From Apostichopus japonicus (lineage: Eukaryota > Echinodermata > Holothuroidea > Aspidochirotida > Stichopodidae), in assembly GCF_037975245.1 (NCBI RefSeq), contig NC_092568.1, forward strand, positions 39,820,631 to 39,884,630: DNA of 64,000 nucleotides. Reading direction: 5' to 3'. Position numbers and translations under genes: made by a program. Shown here piece by piece: positions 1-15,000 of the stretch; the first letter of the stretch is position 1, and the number at the start of each line of letters is the position of its first letter. The notes below the pieces were generated by a model. The model was not told the DNA's origin. It did not search any database and saw only the letters and a program-made list of their open reading frames with translations.

Positions 1-3000
1 ACATTCACTGTGGTTGTGTTCCACAGTGACTCTTGTTCCTATTTTATGATGATTTGTTCTTTTCTTTATCTATTCGTTTCTTTGCAGGGGGTAAGTATTC
101 TCTTGATTACAATTTGTAGATATATGTCATTATCTACTCCACTGTCAACGAAACCATTACTTCCTGTTAATTCTTTATAATTTACACAGCATTGAGTACG
201 TACAATAAAATCATTAACATGTTTATCAATTATATGACTGACAATGTCTTAATGAAGATAGAACGATTCTTCTCAAATGAAATTTTAACTACAACGTTAA
301 ACCATCTGTGGTATAATCTAGTGAAGTGATGATTGAAAACGGAATAGCTAAGGAAAGTTTGTTGGATCAGCTGTAATAAACTCACATTCACTGTGCTTTT
401 TTTTCCCCTTTTTTTTTAACTGTTATGTGACGATTTGTTCTTTCTTCTTCTTCTATATATTCGTTTCTTTGCAGAACGTAAGTCGTTTTCTTGATTAACA
501 TTTGTAGATACGTTTTATTATCAATTCCCCTTTCAATAAACCCACCTCTTTCTGTTAATTCTTTATAAGTTACAAATTTTGAATGAAATATTGTAATTTT
601 TACAACATTGATTATGCACAATCTAAGACAATAACATGTTTAATGTTTCCATGGATCGCAATATATATCAATGAAGATAGATCAATTGTTTTTAAATAAA
701 TCTGTAATTCTACCATTAGTTATTGCAAATATCAGCTAATGAGGTTGAAGGCCGAAAACAGCGGAAAAGCTAAGGAAAGCTATTTGTTTCAATTGTAATA
801 AAGTAACATTTTAAAGTCACCGTGTTTGTGTTATGACTAATTTTCTCTATTAAATATTGATTCGTTCTTTCCTTCTTTCTATCTGTTCGTTTCTTTGCAG
901 GCGGTTAGTAGTTATCATGATTAACGTTTGTAGAACAGTGTGATTATCCATTAACATGATATAAAATATTCCTGTTAATTCTTTATTTGCATACACAATT
1001 TGAATAAAATTTGATAATTGCACAACATTGGTTATGCAAAGTTAAATGCAAGTTAAATAACATGTTAATGGATTATATGAATAGCAATATCAATGAAGAT
1101 ATATCGTTTGTTCTGATATAAACGTGTAATTTTAACTTTAAACCACTCATGATATGAGCTAATGAGATGATGAGCCAAATCAGTGGAAAAGCTTAACATC
1201 CCTGTGTGATTTAATTATTTAAAGAAAATTCGTAATTTGATGTCACTTTGGTTACGTTTTTACTAACTCTTGTCTATTATGTGATGATGTGTTACTTTCT
1301 CTTTCTATCTATTTGTGTGTTATGTTGCAGGTGGTAAGTTTTTGTTTTTGTGATAAACATTTGTAGATTCGTTTCAGTTTCTATTCCCCTTTCAAAGAAA
1401 CTACCAGGAAAATTAGTTCCTTTCAATACTTTACATCCTTATATATTTTGAGTGAAATATTACACTTTGCACAACGTTGATGACGCACAATTAATCAATA
1501 ACATGTTTATCGATAATGTGACTGGTAATGTCAATGAAGATGAAATGATTCTTCTGAAATAACTTAAACTACAACATTTTACCATTAATTGTATGATATA
1601 GTGAGGTGAAGAGTGAAAAGCTAAGTAAAGCTAGTTGGTTCAGTTATAATAAACTCACATCCGTTGTGTTTATGTTTCCAGTCTTATCCCTAATATATGA
1701 TGAATTTCTCTTTAATTTTATCTCTTCGTTTCTTTGCAGGCGGTAAGTCGTTTTCTTAATAAACGTTTGTAGATACGTGTCAATGTATTCTCCGATTTCA
1801 AAAATAACAAGCCAATTCCTGTTAATTCTTAATAATTTACACAGCATTGATGACGTACAATTAAATCATTAACATGTTTATCGATTATATGGCTGGCAAT
1901 GTCAATGTTGATTGAACGATTCTTCGAAATGAACTTGTTACTTCACCGTTTAACCATTAATGGTATGATCTAGTGAGGTAATGGACAAGAAAACGGAATA
2001 ACTGAGGAAAGTTAGTTGGATCAGAACTCACATTCACTGTGTTTGTGTTTCCAGTCTTTTTACTGTTATATGATGATTGTTCTTTCTTCTTTCTATCGAT
2101 TCTTTTCTATGCAGACCGTAAGTATTTTTCTTTCAAACATTTGTAGATACGTATCATTATCTATTCCCCTTTCAAATTAAACACTTCTTCCTGTTAATTC
2201 TTATAATTTACACTATTTGAAAAACATATTGTAACTTTCACTGCTTATAACGCTAATCTAAGACAACATGTTTATTGTTTGCATGGATAACCATGTCGAG
2301 AAAGATAGATCAATTGTTTTTATATAAATCTGTTACTCTAACATTTACCATTGAAGTTATCAGCTGGTGAGGTTAAGAGCCAAAAGCAGCAAAAAAGCTA
2401 AGGAAAACTGGTTGTTTCAAATATAATAAACTGACATTTTAAAGTCACCGTGTTTGTGTTTTTACTGTTTTTCTCTATTATATAATAATTCGTTCTTTTA
2501 TTCTTTTTATCCGATCCTTCCTTTGCAGGTGGTAAGTACTCATCATAAATAACGCTTGTAGAACAGTGTTTTCATCCTTTTTACATGACGGAAATTATAT
2601 TCCTGTTAATTCTTTAGTATCATACGCAATTTGAATGAAATTTTATGTTTTGCAAAATTTAATACAAGTTTAAAAACATGGGTATCGATTATATGAACTG
2701 TAGTTTCAATAAAGAGAGAGCGACTGTTGTAAAATGAATTTATCACTATAATATTTAACCATTGAATTATATGAGCTAGTGAGGTGATTAGCTAAAAACA
2801 TGAAATAGGTTAATGAAAACTAGTGGTTTCAATTATAATAGCTTTCGTTTTATAGTCACAATTTAATATTTTTAAATTGTTATCTATTATATTACGATTT
2901 CTTCTCTTCTTCTTTCTATAAATTCGTTTCGTTGCAGATCGTAAGTCTTTTTCATGATTAACGTTTGTAGATATTTATAATGATCTATTCCACTTTCAAA

Positions 3001-6000
3001 GAAGGCACCAGGGGGGTCAAATCCGTTTTATTCTTTATTCTTGAAAAGAAATGTGACAAATTTTACAACATTTGGAATGCACACTTAAATACAATCACAT
3101 GTTTATGGATAACTTTAATTGGAATGTCAATGAAGAAAACCGATTGTTTGGAATTGAATTTGTAACTCTAATATTTACACATGAATGGTGTTGTGTCGGT
3201 CCCGGGACAACCTAACAAACGTATAGGAAAACTTCATTGACAAACACTATAACGCAATAGGTCCGTCTAAACGGTTAACGTAATGTATTGTGATTTATTA
3301 ACAAGAAAGTGTTCTTCAAGAAACCTTGGTAGATGTTACATAACACATACCATACCATTCAAATTAAGGTATGCATAAATTAACATATATCAAACAATAT
3401 CGTAAACAGATTATTTGGTGGCGCTAAGTATCTATTCAACATTCCTCCCCTTCTTCTCATAAGAATATATATCAATATTCGCAATACTTGTTATACGAAA
3501 TTATTAATTATATGGCACTCGGCAACTTTTCAAAAAAATACGTTTCCTATAAACTTTCTTATTCTAGACTTCTAAAATTACTCACGATGAAATATTAAAT
3601 AGAACAAATTGTTTACGAGTACGTGACGATCGTCTCAAATTAGGTGTTACTGAATTTTAAGCTTTTGCCACGTCTGGGACCGAAACAACAACGATTTCAA
3701 ATTCTGTTCCTGCGATTCTACTTCAGAAACGGGAGAACTATTTCTCTTTAAACCATGAGTGACGTCATCAACACCAGTTGATTTCGGTTTATTGATCTCG
3801 TCAGAGTCAACAGTAATATCTAAATCCACAATACTTGGCAAGGGATTTAAACCGTTAGATGTGTGCATTTTACTACTATAAGGCTTACATGATCTTGATC
3901 TGATTTGATTAATATGTCTTTTCCATATATGATCATCAACTTTAACCAAATATTTTACAGGACCCAATACTTTAAAAATGGTGCCTTCAACCTATTTATC
4001 AGACGATGATCTAAAATTCGAAACCATGACCTTTTCTCCTACGGAAACAGATCTAATAGCCTTTTCAGTATTTGAATTCTGTTTCTGTGACAGTGAAAAA
4101 TTCAAATTTGGTTAAAAGAATTTAATTAAAGAATAATTTGGCAGGCGTTTCTTTGGTTAAAGATGATCTATATGACAACAGAAATCGATCGATTTTAATT
4201 TGAACGTTGCCACTTTCGAATTTCCATTTTTTCATTGCCTGTTTCAACGTACGAACAAAGCGCTCTGCTTCGCCATTAGATGCTGGGTGTTTGACAGCAC
4301 TTCTAATATGGCGAATGCCATTTTGCTTGCAAAAGACGTTAAACTCTTCAGCAATAAATTGGGGGCCATTATCTGATACTAGCTCTTTTGGCAAGCCGTA
4401 GCGTGCAAATATGGTCCTCAATTCATTGATAGTTTTATTAGCAGTTGTGGATTTCATTAGGATGACCTCTGGCCACTTTGAATGAGCGTCAACAACTATC
4501 AAATACATATGACCGAGGAATGGACCCGCAAAGTCAACGTGAATACGTTGCCATGGTGCGGTGGGCCATTTCCAAGGATTTACATCAACCTTTGGGAGAA
4601 CAGATTGAACTGATTGACACGCATTACACGATTCAACAAGCTGCTCAATCTGCAAATCTAGACCTGGCCAATACACATGCATCCTAGCAAGTGACTTCAT
4701 CCTTACCATACCAGGATGACTGGCGTGCAATTCGCTTAGAATGCGATCTCGGTAACTCGAATGAATGATCACACGAATTCCCCATAAAAGACAATTGCCT
4801 TCGACGGAGAGTTCATTTCTTTTGCTAAAATATGGCGTCATTTCTTTGTTTAAGTTTTCTTCCGGCCAACCATACAGAACAAAATGTCTAACTCTTGATA
4901 AAATAGGATCACTACTCGTAGCTGTTGCAATTCTTCTGCGCTGACAGGTAAAGATTGAATTTGCGCCTGATTCAAATCATTAGCTTCATTCGTCCACAAT
5001 ACAGCAAACTGATCAACTGTTTTAAGTTTATTACTAGTATGCGCGCTCGAAGTTGGCAATCTAGAAGAGAAATCTACATTTGCATTTTGTTTGGATGTAC
5101 GGTACTGAATATCATATTCATAACCACTCAGAAGGATAGCCCAACGTTGCAATCTAGATGCGGCTAACACAGGGATGCCTTTGTTAGGACCAAACAGAAA
5201 CTTCAATGGCATATGATCGGTGAACAAAGTGAACCGCTTCCCACAAAAGATATTGGTGGAAAATGCGCACTCCATAAACAATTGCTAGGGTCTCTCTTTC
5301 GATTTGAGAATAATTTTGCTCAGTTTTCGTTAGTTTCCTGGAAGCATATGCAATTGGTTTCTCTCCTTCCGGAGTTGAATGTGAGATAACTGCACCAATA
5401 CCATACGGTGATGCATCAACTGAAAGCGTAATCTCCTTAGAGGGGTCAAAGTACACGAGCCCTTTTGAGGAGGTGAGAATTTCTTTAATATCCTCAAATG
5501 CTTGTTGACAATCGCTAGACCATATAAATGTTTTGTCACATCGCAAAGCTGAAGTCATTGGGGCCATAACAGATGATAAATTTGCATGAAATTTACGATA
5601 ATAATTTATAAGCCCTATGAGTGGTTGCAGTTCCTGCTTATTTTGTGGAGCAGGGGCGTTAACAACAGCCTCAACTTTTGCAGGAGATGGGAGAATGCCC
5701 TTAGCATCTACAATAAAACCAAGATACTCGATCGAGTCCCGAAAATATGAACACTTTGATTCCTTAAGTCTCAAACCAACCTCGTCGAGTTTCTTGACTA
5801 CCTGATCCAAGTTCCTTAAATGTTCTTCGTCAGTTTTACCAGTGACGATAATATCGTCAAGATAGCAACCCACCCCATTCAATCCACCCAAAATTTGGTC
5901 CATGCATTGTTGAAAAATTGCAGGGGCGGAGCTTTACTCCAAACGGTAGTCTTGTATACTGAAAAAGACCTAAATGGGTGTTGATCGTAACATATTTTCT

Positions 6001-9000
6001 GGAATCGGGATCTAAAATATTTGCAAGTATGCATTTGACAAGTCTAGTTTTGAGAACTTTTGACCACCCTGCAGCTGTGCAAATAACTCGTCGGGACCTG
6101 GCAAAGGATATTCTTGTTGGTGCATTACTGTGTTAATTGTGACCTTGTAGTCCCCGCAAACCCGGATATTACCGTCCCCTTTTCTCACTGGGACAATTGG
6201 GGCGGCCCAATCAGAAAAATCTACTTTTTCTAGCACACCCTCCTTCACTAGTCTATTTAGCTCTTCTGATACCTTAACCTTGATAGCTAGAGGCATGGGC
6301 CTTGGTTTGTAAAATTAGGGCGTTGCATCAGGTTTTATCCTAAGTTTCGCTTGGATGCCTTTGACTGTACCCAATTTCTTATTAAGTACGTTACTACCAG
6401 ACAATATCTCATTGACTTTGTCTTTTGGTGACAAATACACACGATTGATTTTTTGCCAATTTAAATGCAAGTGTTCCAACCAATTTCGACCCAAAAGGGC
6501 GGGACCATTCCCTTCAATGACAAACAAAGGCAATGCTTTTTCGATTCCATTATCCTTAACTTTAACGCTACATTTTCCTTTTACAGGTATCTTCTCTCCT
6601 GTAAATGTTTTCAAAACTGCTTTTGTGGGTTTAATGTCAACCTTAGTCGACAGTGCCTTAACAAATAGATCGTTTGGAATTAGGGAAACACCAGCCCCCG
6701 TATCAAATTCCATAGTTATCTTTTGGTTTTCAATTTCAACTTGAACTTCAATTGGTTTGCTTGACGCAAGTAACTTTACATAGTAAACTGTGACGTATTC
6801 GTCACCACTCTCTTCACCACTAGTACTAGAATCATATTCAGTGGTTTGATTTACTTCCCCAATTCTCGAACTATGTTTACTCTTTTTACTTGTCCTATGC
6901 AAAGAATTACGTTCCTTATCACTTGGTTTACTTACATCTGGATTTCGCCTGCAAACAACCTTTAAATGTCCAACACAATCACAAATATGACACTTATAGT
7001 CCTTATAATAACAGTCCTTTTTAAAATGTCCTGGTTTACCGCGGCACGAACAGAACAGAACACTCGATGACTCGTTGGCTTAGATGTCACGTGATGAACG
7101 CTGGCCCTGGCAGACCCTTCCTTGATAATTGCTGCGTTTTTGGCGGCGGACTCCATACTCATGGAAATTTTCACGGCATTATCCAGCGTTAATGAATCGT
7201 CTTCCGACAAGAGCCTTTTCTGGATATTATTGTCGTAAATCCCGCAAACGAAGCGGTCACGCAGTTTATCCTTCAGGAAACTTCCGAAATTACACGTGCT
7301 AGTCATTCTCTTAGTTCGGCTAAAAACTCTGCAATTGTAGTTGACGAGCTCTGGTTGTAGTTGTAAAATCGGAATCTCTCCAGTAAAACTGGGGGATTGG
7401 GATTGTAGTATTCTCTCAAAGTCCCACAAATTTCGTGAAACTTCTTCGATGATGGCTTGTCCGGCGATACAAGATTTTTCAAAAGTCCATAGCCTTTTGC
7501 TCCCATTGAAGACAAAAGTATCGCCACTTTTTTTTTATTATCCTCTACCTCATATGCTTGGAAAAACAGATTCAAACGTTCCTCGTATGATTCCCAAATT
7601 TCCACAACAGGATCATAAATCTCCACTTTTAACATGTTGGAAGCCATAGTTTCTCCTTCTCCCGGTAAGAATTCCTTTTGGAACTTACGTTTTATTTCCG
7701 ACTATCCTCCTCGCTAGTTGTTGTGTCGGTCCCGGGACAACCTAACAAACTTATAGGAAAACTTCATTGACAAACACTATAACGTAATAGGTCCGTCTAA
7801 ACGGTTAACGTAATGTATTGTGATTTATTAACAAGAAAGTGTTCTACAAGAAACCTTGGTGGATGTTACATAACACATACCATACCATTCAAATTAAGGT
7901 ATGCATAAATTAACATATATCAAACAATATCGTAAACAGATTATTTGGTGTCGCTATGTAACTATCAAACAAATGGCATGAGTAAACCAGGTTTTGCGCA
8001 AAAAAAGGACAGCTTATGAAAAGTAGTTGTTTAACCTATCATAAATTTACATTATAAAGTCACTGTATTTTTTTTCTGTTTTTCTCTACTAAATCATAAT
8101 TCGTTCTTTTCTTTCATCTATTCGTTTCTCTGCAGACCGTAAGTCTTTATCATGATCGGCATTTGTAGATACGCGTTATTATCTATTCCCTTTTCAAAGA
8201 AACCACCAGGGATATCAATTCCTGTTAATTCCTAAGTTTCATTCACAATTTGAGTGAAATAGAATCTTTTCAACATTGACAACGCACAATCTAAGACAAT
8301 AACATGTTGATTTTTAACATGGATCGCCATGTCAATGAAGATAGATCAATTGTTTTTAAATTATTTTGTTACTCTAACATTAACCATCGATATTATCAGC
8401 TAGTGAGGTTAAGAGCCAAAAGCATCAAGCTAAGGAAACTAGTTGTTTCAATTTAAATAAACTGACATTTTTACTGTTTTTCTCTATTACATATTGATTC
8501 GTTCTTTTCTTCTTTCTATCTGTTCGTTTCTTTGCAGGCGGTAAGTTGTTATCGTGATTAACGTTTGAAGAACATTGTAATTATCTATTAACATGAGGGG
8601 AAAATATTTTATGTTAATTCTTTAATTTTATACACAATTTGAATAAAATTTGATAATTTGCACAACACAGGTAACGCACGATTTAATACAAGTTTAATAA
8701 CATGATTGTTGATTATATGATTGGCAATATCAATGAAGAAAGATCGTTTGTTCTGAAATAAATGTGTAACTTTAACTTCAAAACATTAATGATATGAACT
8801 AATGAGGTGATGAGCTACAACAATGGAAAAGCTTAACAAAACTCTTTGATCTAATCATAAAAAACAATCGCAATTCAAAGTCACTTTGTTTACGATTTTA
8901 CTAACTCTTGTCTATTATGTGATGATGTGTTACTTTCTTTTTCTATTTATTTGTGTGTTTTGTTGCAGTCGGTAAGTTTTTTTACGTGATTATATTTGTA

Positions 9001-12000
9001 GATTCGTGTCAGTTTCTATTCCCCTTTCAAAGAAACCACCATGCACATCAGTGAATATTTTGAATGAAATTGAAACTACAGCATTGAAACATTAATGGTA
9101 TGATCTACCGAGGAGATGAGCGAAAAACAGAAAAAAAAAGCTAAGGAAAGCTAGTTGGATCAGTTTTAATAAACTCACATTCACTGTGTTTGTGTTTCCA
9201 GTCTTTTTCCTATGATATGATGATTTTTTCTTTTCTTTATCTATTCGTCTTTTGCAGGGAGTAAGTATTAGTCTTGATTAACGTTTGTAGATACGTGTCA
9301 TTATCTACTCCAATTTCTAAGAAACCATCACTTCATGTTAATTCTTCATAATTTACACAGCATTGATGAAGTACAATTAAATCATTAACATGTTTTTCGA
9401 TTATGTGACTGACAATGTCTTAATGAAGTTTGAACGATTCTTCTAAAATAAACTTGTAACTACAACGGTAAACCGATAATGGTATAATCTAGTAAAGCGA
9501 TGAGCGAAAAGCGAAATAGCTAAGGAAAGTTAGTTGGACCAGCCTTAATAAACTCACATTCCCTGTGTTTGTGTTTCCAGTCTCTTCACTGTTAAATGAT
9601 GATTTGTTCTTTCTTCCCTCTATATTTTGTTTCTTTGCAGGACGTAAGTCTTTATCATGACTAACCTTTGTAGATAAGTTTTATCATTAATTCCCCTATC
9701 AAAGAAATACACCTATTCCTGTTAATGCTTTATAATTTACAAACATTTGAATGAAATATTGTAATTTTCACAACACTGATAATGCAAAATCTTAGACAAT
9801 AACACGTTGATTTTTTCCATGGATCGCAATATAAGTCACTGAAGATAGATCAATTGTTTTTAAATAAATCTGTAACTCTACCATTAGCCATTGAAGTTAT
9901 AAGGGAAGCTGGTCACTTCGCCCAACAACCATTTCGCCCAACTGCCATTTCGCCCAACCTTACCATTTCGCCCAACCAGCCTGTTCATTTCGCCCAACCA
10001 GCCTGGTCATTTCGCCCAACCAGCCTGGTCATTTCGCCCAACCTTGATTAAATATTATACTTCAATAAGGAAACGTTCGGGAATTGTTAACGTTACAGGA
10101 TACGTGTTTTAGGGGTTAGGTTTGATAGGAAACGTTCGGGAATTGTTAACGTTACGGGATACGAACCGAATATTACGGAAAGTTGAAGTCGTGGTTAAAT
10201 TGATAAAGTGGTAACATTGATTAAATATACTACTTCAATATTACGGACGGGTTTTATATTTTTTTGGTAAGGAAACTCGGGAATTGTTAGTCGGTAGGAT
10301 GGATCAGTGTTTTAGGGGTTAGGTTTGATAGGTTTTTATGGGGACTGATTCCCCTTTGTTTGTACAATAAAATAACTTCCATTGTATGCGTAACCGCCTA
10401 AAGTAGTGTAATCCTGCCATTATACCCGAAATAACTGCTTAGATTCCGATCGATATCGAACGGACATCACTTTATTTACCTATCACGAAGTAATATAACC
10501 CAAAATAAATCAAATTGAACTAGTGAAATAGAAAAGTCATGTTATTATTCTGACTGAATATGAGTAAAAAATGGTTGGGCGAAATGACCAACAAGGTTGG
10601 GCGAAATGACCAACAAGGTTGGGCGAAATTACCATGCTGGTTGGGCGAAATTACCATGTTGGTTGGGCGAAATGGTTGTAGGGTGAAGTGACCAGAAAGC
10701 GTTATAAGCTAGTGAGGTGAAAGGCCGAAAGCAGCAGAAAAGCTAAGGAAAACTATTTGATTCAGTTGTGTTTTGACTTTTTTTCTGTATTAAGTTTTGA
10801 TTCGTTCTTTCTTTCTTTCTATCTATCTGTTCGTTTCTTTTCAGGCGGTTAGTAGTTATCATGATTGACGTTTGTAGAACAGTGTTATTATCTATTAACA
10901 TGATGGAAAATATTCCCGTTAATTCTTTATTTGCATAAACAATTTGAATGAAATTTGATAATTTGCACAACATTGGTACGCAAAGTTCAATACAAGTTTA
11001 ATAACATGTTTATAGATAATATGAATAGCAATATCAATGAAGATAGATCGTTTGTTCTGAAATAAATTTGTAAGTTTTTATGTTAAACTATTAATGATAT
11101 TAGCTCGTAAAAAATGATTAGCCACAACAGTGGAAAAGCTTAACAACACTGATTGATTCAATTATTTAAAGTAAACTCGTAATTTGAAGTCACTGTGGTT
11201 ACGTTATACTGATTCTTGTCTATTTTATGTGATGATTTGTTACTTTCTTTTTCTATCCATTTTTTTGCAGCTGGTAAGTTAATTTTGTGATTACATTTGT
11301 AGAATCGTGTCAGCTTCTAATCCCCTTTTAAAGAAACCACCAGGCAAATTAGTTCCTTCAAATTATTTACATCCTTATACAATTTGAGTGAAATATAACA
11401 TTTGCACAACGTTGATGAAGCACAATTAATCCAGAACATGTTTATCGACCATGTGACTGGTAATGTCAATGAAGATGAAATGATTCTTCTGAAATGAACT
11501 TGGAACTACAACATTTTACCATTAATGGTATGATATAGTAAAGCAATGAGTTAAAAGCTAAGTAAAGCAAGTTTGTTCAGTTGTAATAAACTCACATTTG
11601 TTGTGTTTATGTTCCCAGTCTAATCACTATTATAAGATGATTTTCTCTTTACTTTTATCTATTCGTTTCTTTGCAGGCGGTAATTCGTGTTCTTGATTAA
11701 CGTTTGCAGATACGTGTCATTGTCTACTCCGATTTCAAAGAAACCACCAATTCATGTTAATTTTTTATAATTTACACAGCATTGATGACGAACAATTAAA
11801 TCATTAAGATGTTTATCGACTATATGGCTGGCAATGTCAATTAAATTGTAACGATTTTATGAAGTGAACTACACCGTTTAACCATTATTGGTATGATCTA
11901 GTGAGGTAATGAACAAACAATGGAATAGCTAAGGAAAGTTATTTGGATCACCTGTATTAATCTCACATTCACTGTGTTTGTGTTTCCAGTCTTTTCACTG

Positions 12001-15000
12001 TTATATCATGATTTGTTCTTTCTTCTTTCTATTGATTCTTTCTATGCAGAAGGTAAGTCTTTTCTTTATAAACATTTGAAGATACTTGTCATTATCTACT
12101 GCTTTTCATATAAACAACTTATTACTGTTAACTCTTATAATTTATACTATTTGAATGGAATATTGTAACTTTTACTACTTATAACGCATAATCTAAGACA
12201 TTAACATGTTTATTGTTTACATGGATTCCCATGTCAAGGGAGATAGATCAATTGTTTTAAAATAAATTCGTTACTCTAACATTAACCATTGAAGTTATCA
12301 GCTAGTGAGGTTAAGAGCCAAACACAGCAAAAAAGGCTAAGGAAAACTAGTTGTTTCAAATATAATAAACTGACATTTAAAATTCACCGTGTTTGTATTT
12401 TAACTGGTTTTCTCTTTGATATAATAATTTGTTCTTTTCTTCTTTTTATCCGATGCTTTCTTCGCAGGTGGTAAGTACTCATCATAATTAACGTTTGTAG
12501 AACAATGTTTTATCTTTTCACATGAGGGAAATTATATTCCGGTTAATTTATACAAAGTTTGAATACTATTTTATAATTTGCGCAGCAAAAGTAACGCAAA
12601 ACTTAATACAAGTTTAAAAACATGTGTATCGATTATATGAATGGTAGTTTCAATAAAGAGAGAGCGACTGTTGTGAAACGAATTATCACTATCATATTTA
12701 ACCATTGAAGATATGAGCTAGTGAGGTGATTAGCTACAAACATGCAAAAAGGTTACAAAAAACTAGTTGTTTCAATTATAATAGCTTTCGTTTTAGAGTC
12801 ACTATTTATATATTTTTACAATTTTATCTATTATATTACTATTTGTTCTCTTATTCTTTCTATCTATTCGTTTCGATGCAGATCGTAAGTCTTTTTCATG
12901 ATTAACGTTTGTAGATATATATAATTGTCTATTTCACTTTCAAAGATGGCACCAGGGAAGTCAAATCTTTGTTCTTCTTTATTTTAAAAAGAAATGTGAC
13001 AATTTTCATAACATTAGGAATGCACAATTGAATACAATAACATGTTTATGGATGACTTTAATTGGAATGTCAATGAAGATATACCGATAATTTGGAATTG
13101 AATTTGTAACTCTAATATTAACACATGAATGGTATGAGTGAACCAGGTTTTGGGCAAGAAAAGGACAGCTAATGAAAACTGGTTGTTTAACTAATCATAG
13201 ACTAACATTTTAAAGTTACTGTGTTTTTATTTTTATCTGTTTTTCTCTATTATATAATAGTTCGTTCTTTTCTTTTATCTCTTCGTTTCTTTTCAGACCG
13301 TAAGTCTTTATCATGTTTAACATTCGTAGATACGTGTTATTATCTATTCTCTTGTCAAAGAAACCACCAGGGATATCAATAATTCCTAAGTTTCATTAAC
13401 AATTTGAATGAAATATATTGATTGCAACATTGGTTACGCACAATCTATGACAATAACATGTTGATTGTTTACATGGATCGACATGTCAATGAAGATAAAT
13501 CAAGTGTTTTGAGATAAATTTGTAACTCTAACATTAACCATCGATGTTATCGGCTACTGAAGTTAAGAGCCAAAAGCAGCAGAAAAGCTAAGGAAACTAG
13601 TTGTTTCAATTATAATAAACTGACATTTTAACGTCACCGTGTTAGGGTTTTTACTGCTTTACTGTTTTTTCTCTATTAAATGATGATTCGTTCTTTTCTT
13701 CTTTCTATCTGTTCGTTTATTTGCAGGCGGTAAGTTGTTATTATGATTAACGTTTGAAGAACAGTGTTATTATCTATATATTAACATTAGGGAAAATATT
13801 TCCTGTTAATTCTTTAGTTTTATGCACAATTTGAATAAAAATTTGATAATTTGCACAACATTGGTAACGCACGATTTAATACAAGTTTAATAACATGATT
13901 GTTGATTATATGATTGACAATATCAATAAAGATAGATCGTTTGTTCTTACATAAATTTTTACCTTTAACTTTAAAACATTAATGATATGAGCTAGTGAGG
14001 TGATAAGCCAAAACAGTGGAAAAGCTTAACAAAAACTGATTGATCTTATCATAAAAAACTCACAAGTCACTGTGTCTACGTTTTTACTAACTATTGTCTA
14101 TTATGTGATGATTTGTAACTTTTTTTCTATCTATTTGGGATTTTTGCAGGTGGTAAGTTGTTTTCCTTCTGATTAACATTAAAAGATACTTGTCAGTTTC
14201 TATTCCCCTTTCAAAGAAACCACCATGCAAATCAGTTCCTTTAAACTCTTCATTTCCTCACACAATTTGAGTGAAATATTACAAGTTGCACAACACTGAT
14301 GACGTACAATTAAATCAATGACATGTTTATCCTTTATATAACTGGTTATGTCAATGGAGATCAAATAAATCTTCTGAAATGAAATTGAAACTACAGCATT
14401 GAAACATTGATGGTGCGATATAGTGAGGTGATGAGCGAAAAACAGGGAAATGCTAAGGAAAGCTATAGTTGGATTAGTTGTAATAAACTCACATTCACTG
14501 TGCTTCCAGTCTTTTCCCCATTATATGATAATTTGTTCTTTTCGTTTATCTATTCGTTTCTTTGTAGGGGGTAAGTCTTCTACTTGATTAACATTTGTAG
14601 CTGCGTGTCATTATCTACTCCACTTTCAGAGAAACCATCGCTTCGTGTTACTTCTTTATAATTTACACAGCATTGAGTACGTACAATTAAATCATTAACA
14701 TGTGTATCGATTATATGACTGACAATTTCTTAATGAAAATAAAACGATTCTTTAATATGAACTTGTAACTACAACGTTAAACCATGATTGGTATAATCTA
14801 GTGAAGTGATGAGCGAAAAACGTAATAGCTAAGGAAAGTTAGTTGGATCAGCTGTCTTCAACTCACATTCACTGTGTTTGTGTTTCCTGTCTCTTCACTG
14901 TTATATGGTTGTTCTTTCTTCTTTCTATATATTCGTTTCTTTGCAGGACGTAAGTCTTTATCTTGATTAACATTTGTAGCAAAGAAACCCACATTGTCCT

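Larger units (their letters stand above)
3189..7971 (-). mobile_element. Ty3/Gypsy LTR retrotransposon, full length, decayed
   Basis: A 4,783-bp element with 253-bp LTRs starting TG and ending CA, flanked by the 5-bp duplication aatgg (3184-3188 and 7972-7976). Genes run on the minus strand in the order gag, protease, reverse transcriptase, RNase H, integrase, which defines Ty3/Gypsy. The coding region is broken into several frames, so the copy is not autonomous as it stands. The LTRs differ at about nine positions by eye, so insertion is moderately recent. No env-like frame was seen. It lies in an intron of the microexon array, opposite in orientation to it. Confidence 0.95.
88..8135 (+). 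repeat. Higher-order block 0 (columns 4-11), interrupted by retrotransposon
   Basis: Eight consecutive microexon units reading G-N-A-V-A-T-V-I, matching columns 4 to 11 of the 11-unit block. The unit 11 to next-block intron contains the Ty3/Gypsy element. Without the element and one target duplication that intron is about 407 bases, the usual size. Columns 1-3 of this block lie left of the window. Confidence 0.8.
8136..13296 (+). repeat. Higher-order block 1 of 11 microexon units
   Basis: Eleven units with codons for TASGDALAKVI. The block is 5.16 kb long because a 0.8 kb foldback element sits in the intron between columns 5 and 6; otherwise it equals the later blocks. The intron after each column resembles the intron after the same column in other blocks more than its neighbours. 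Confidence 0.85.
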
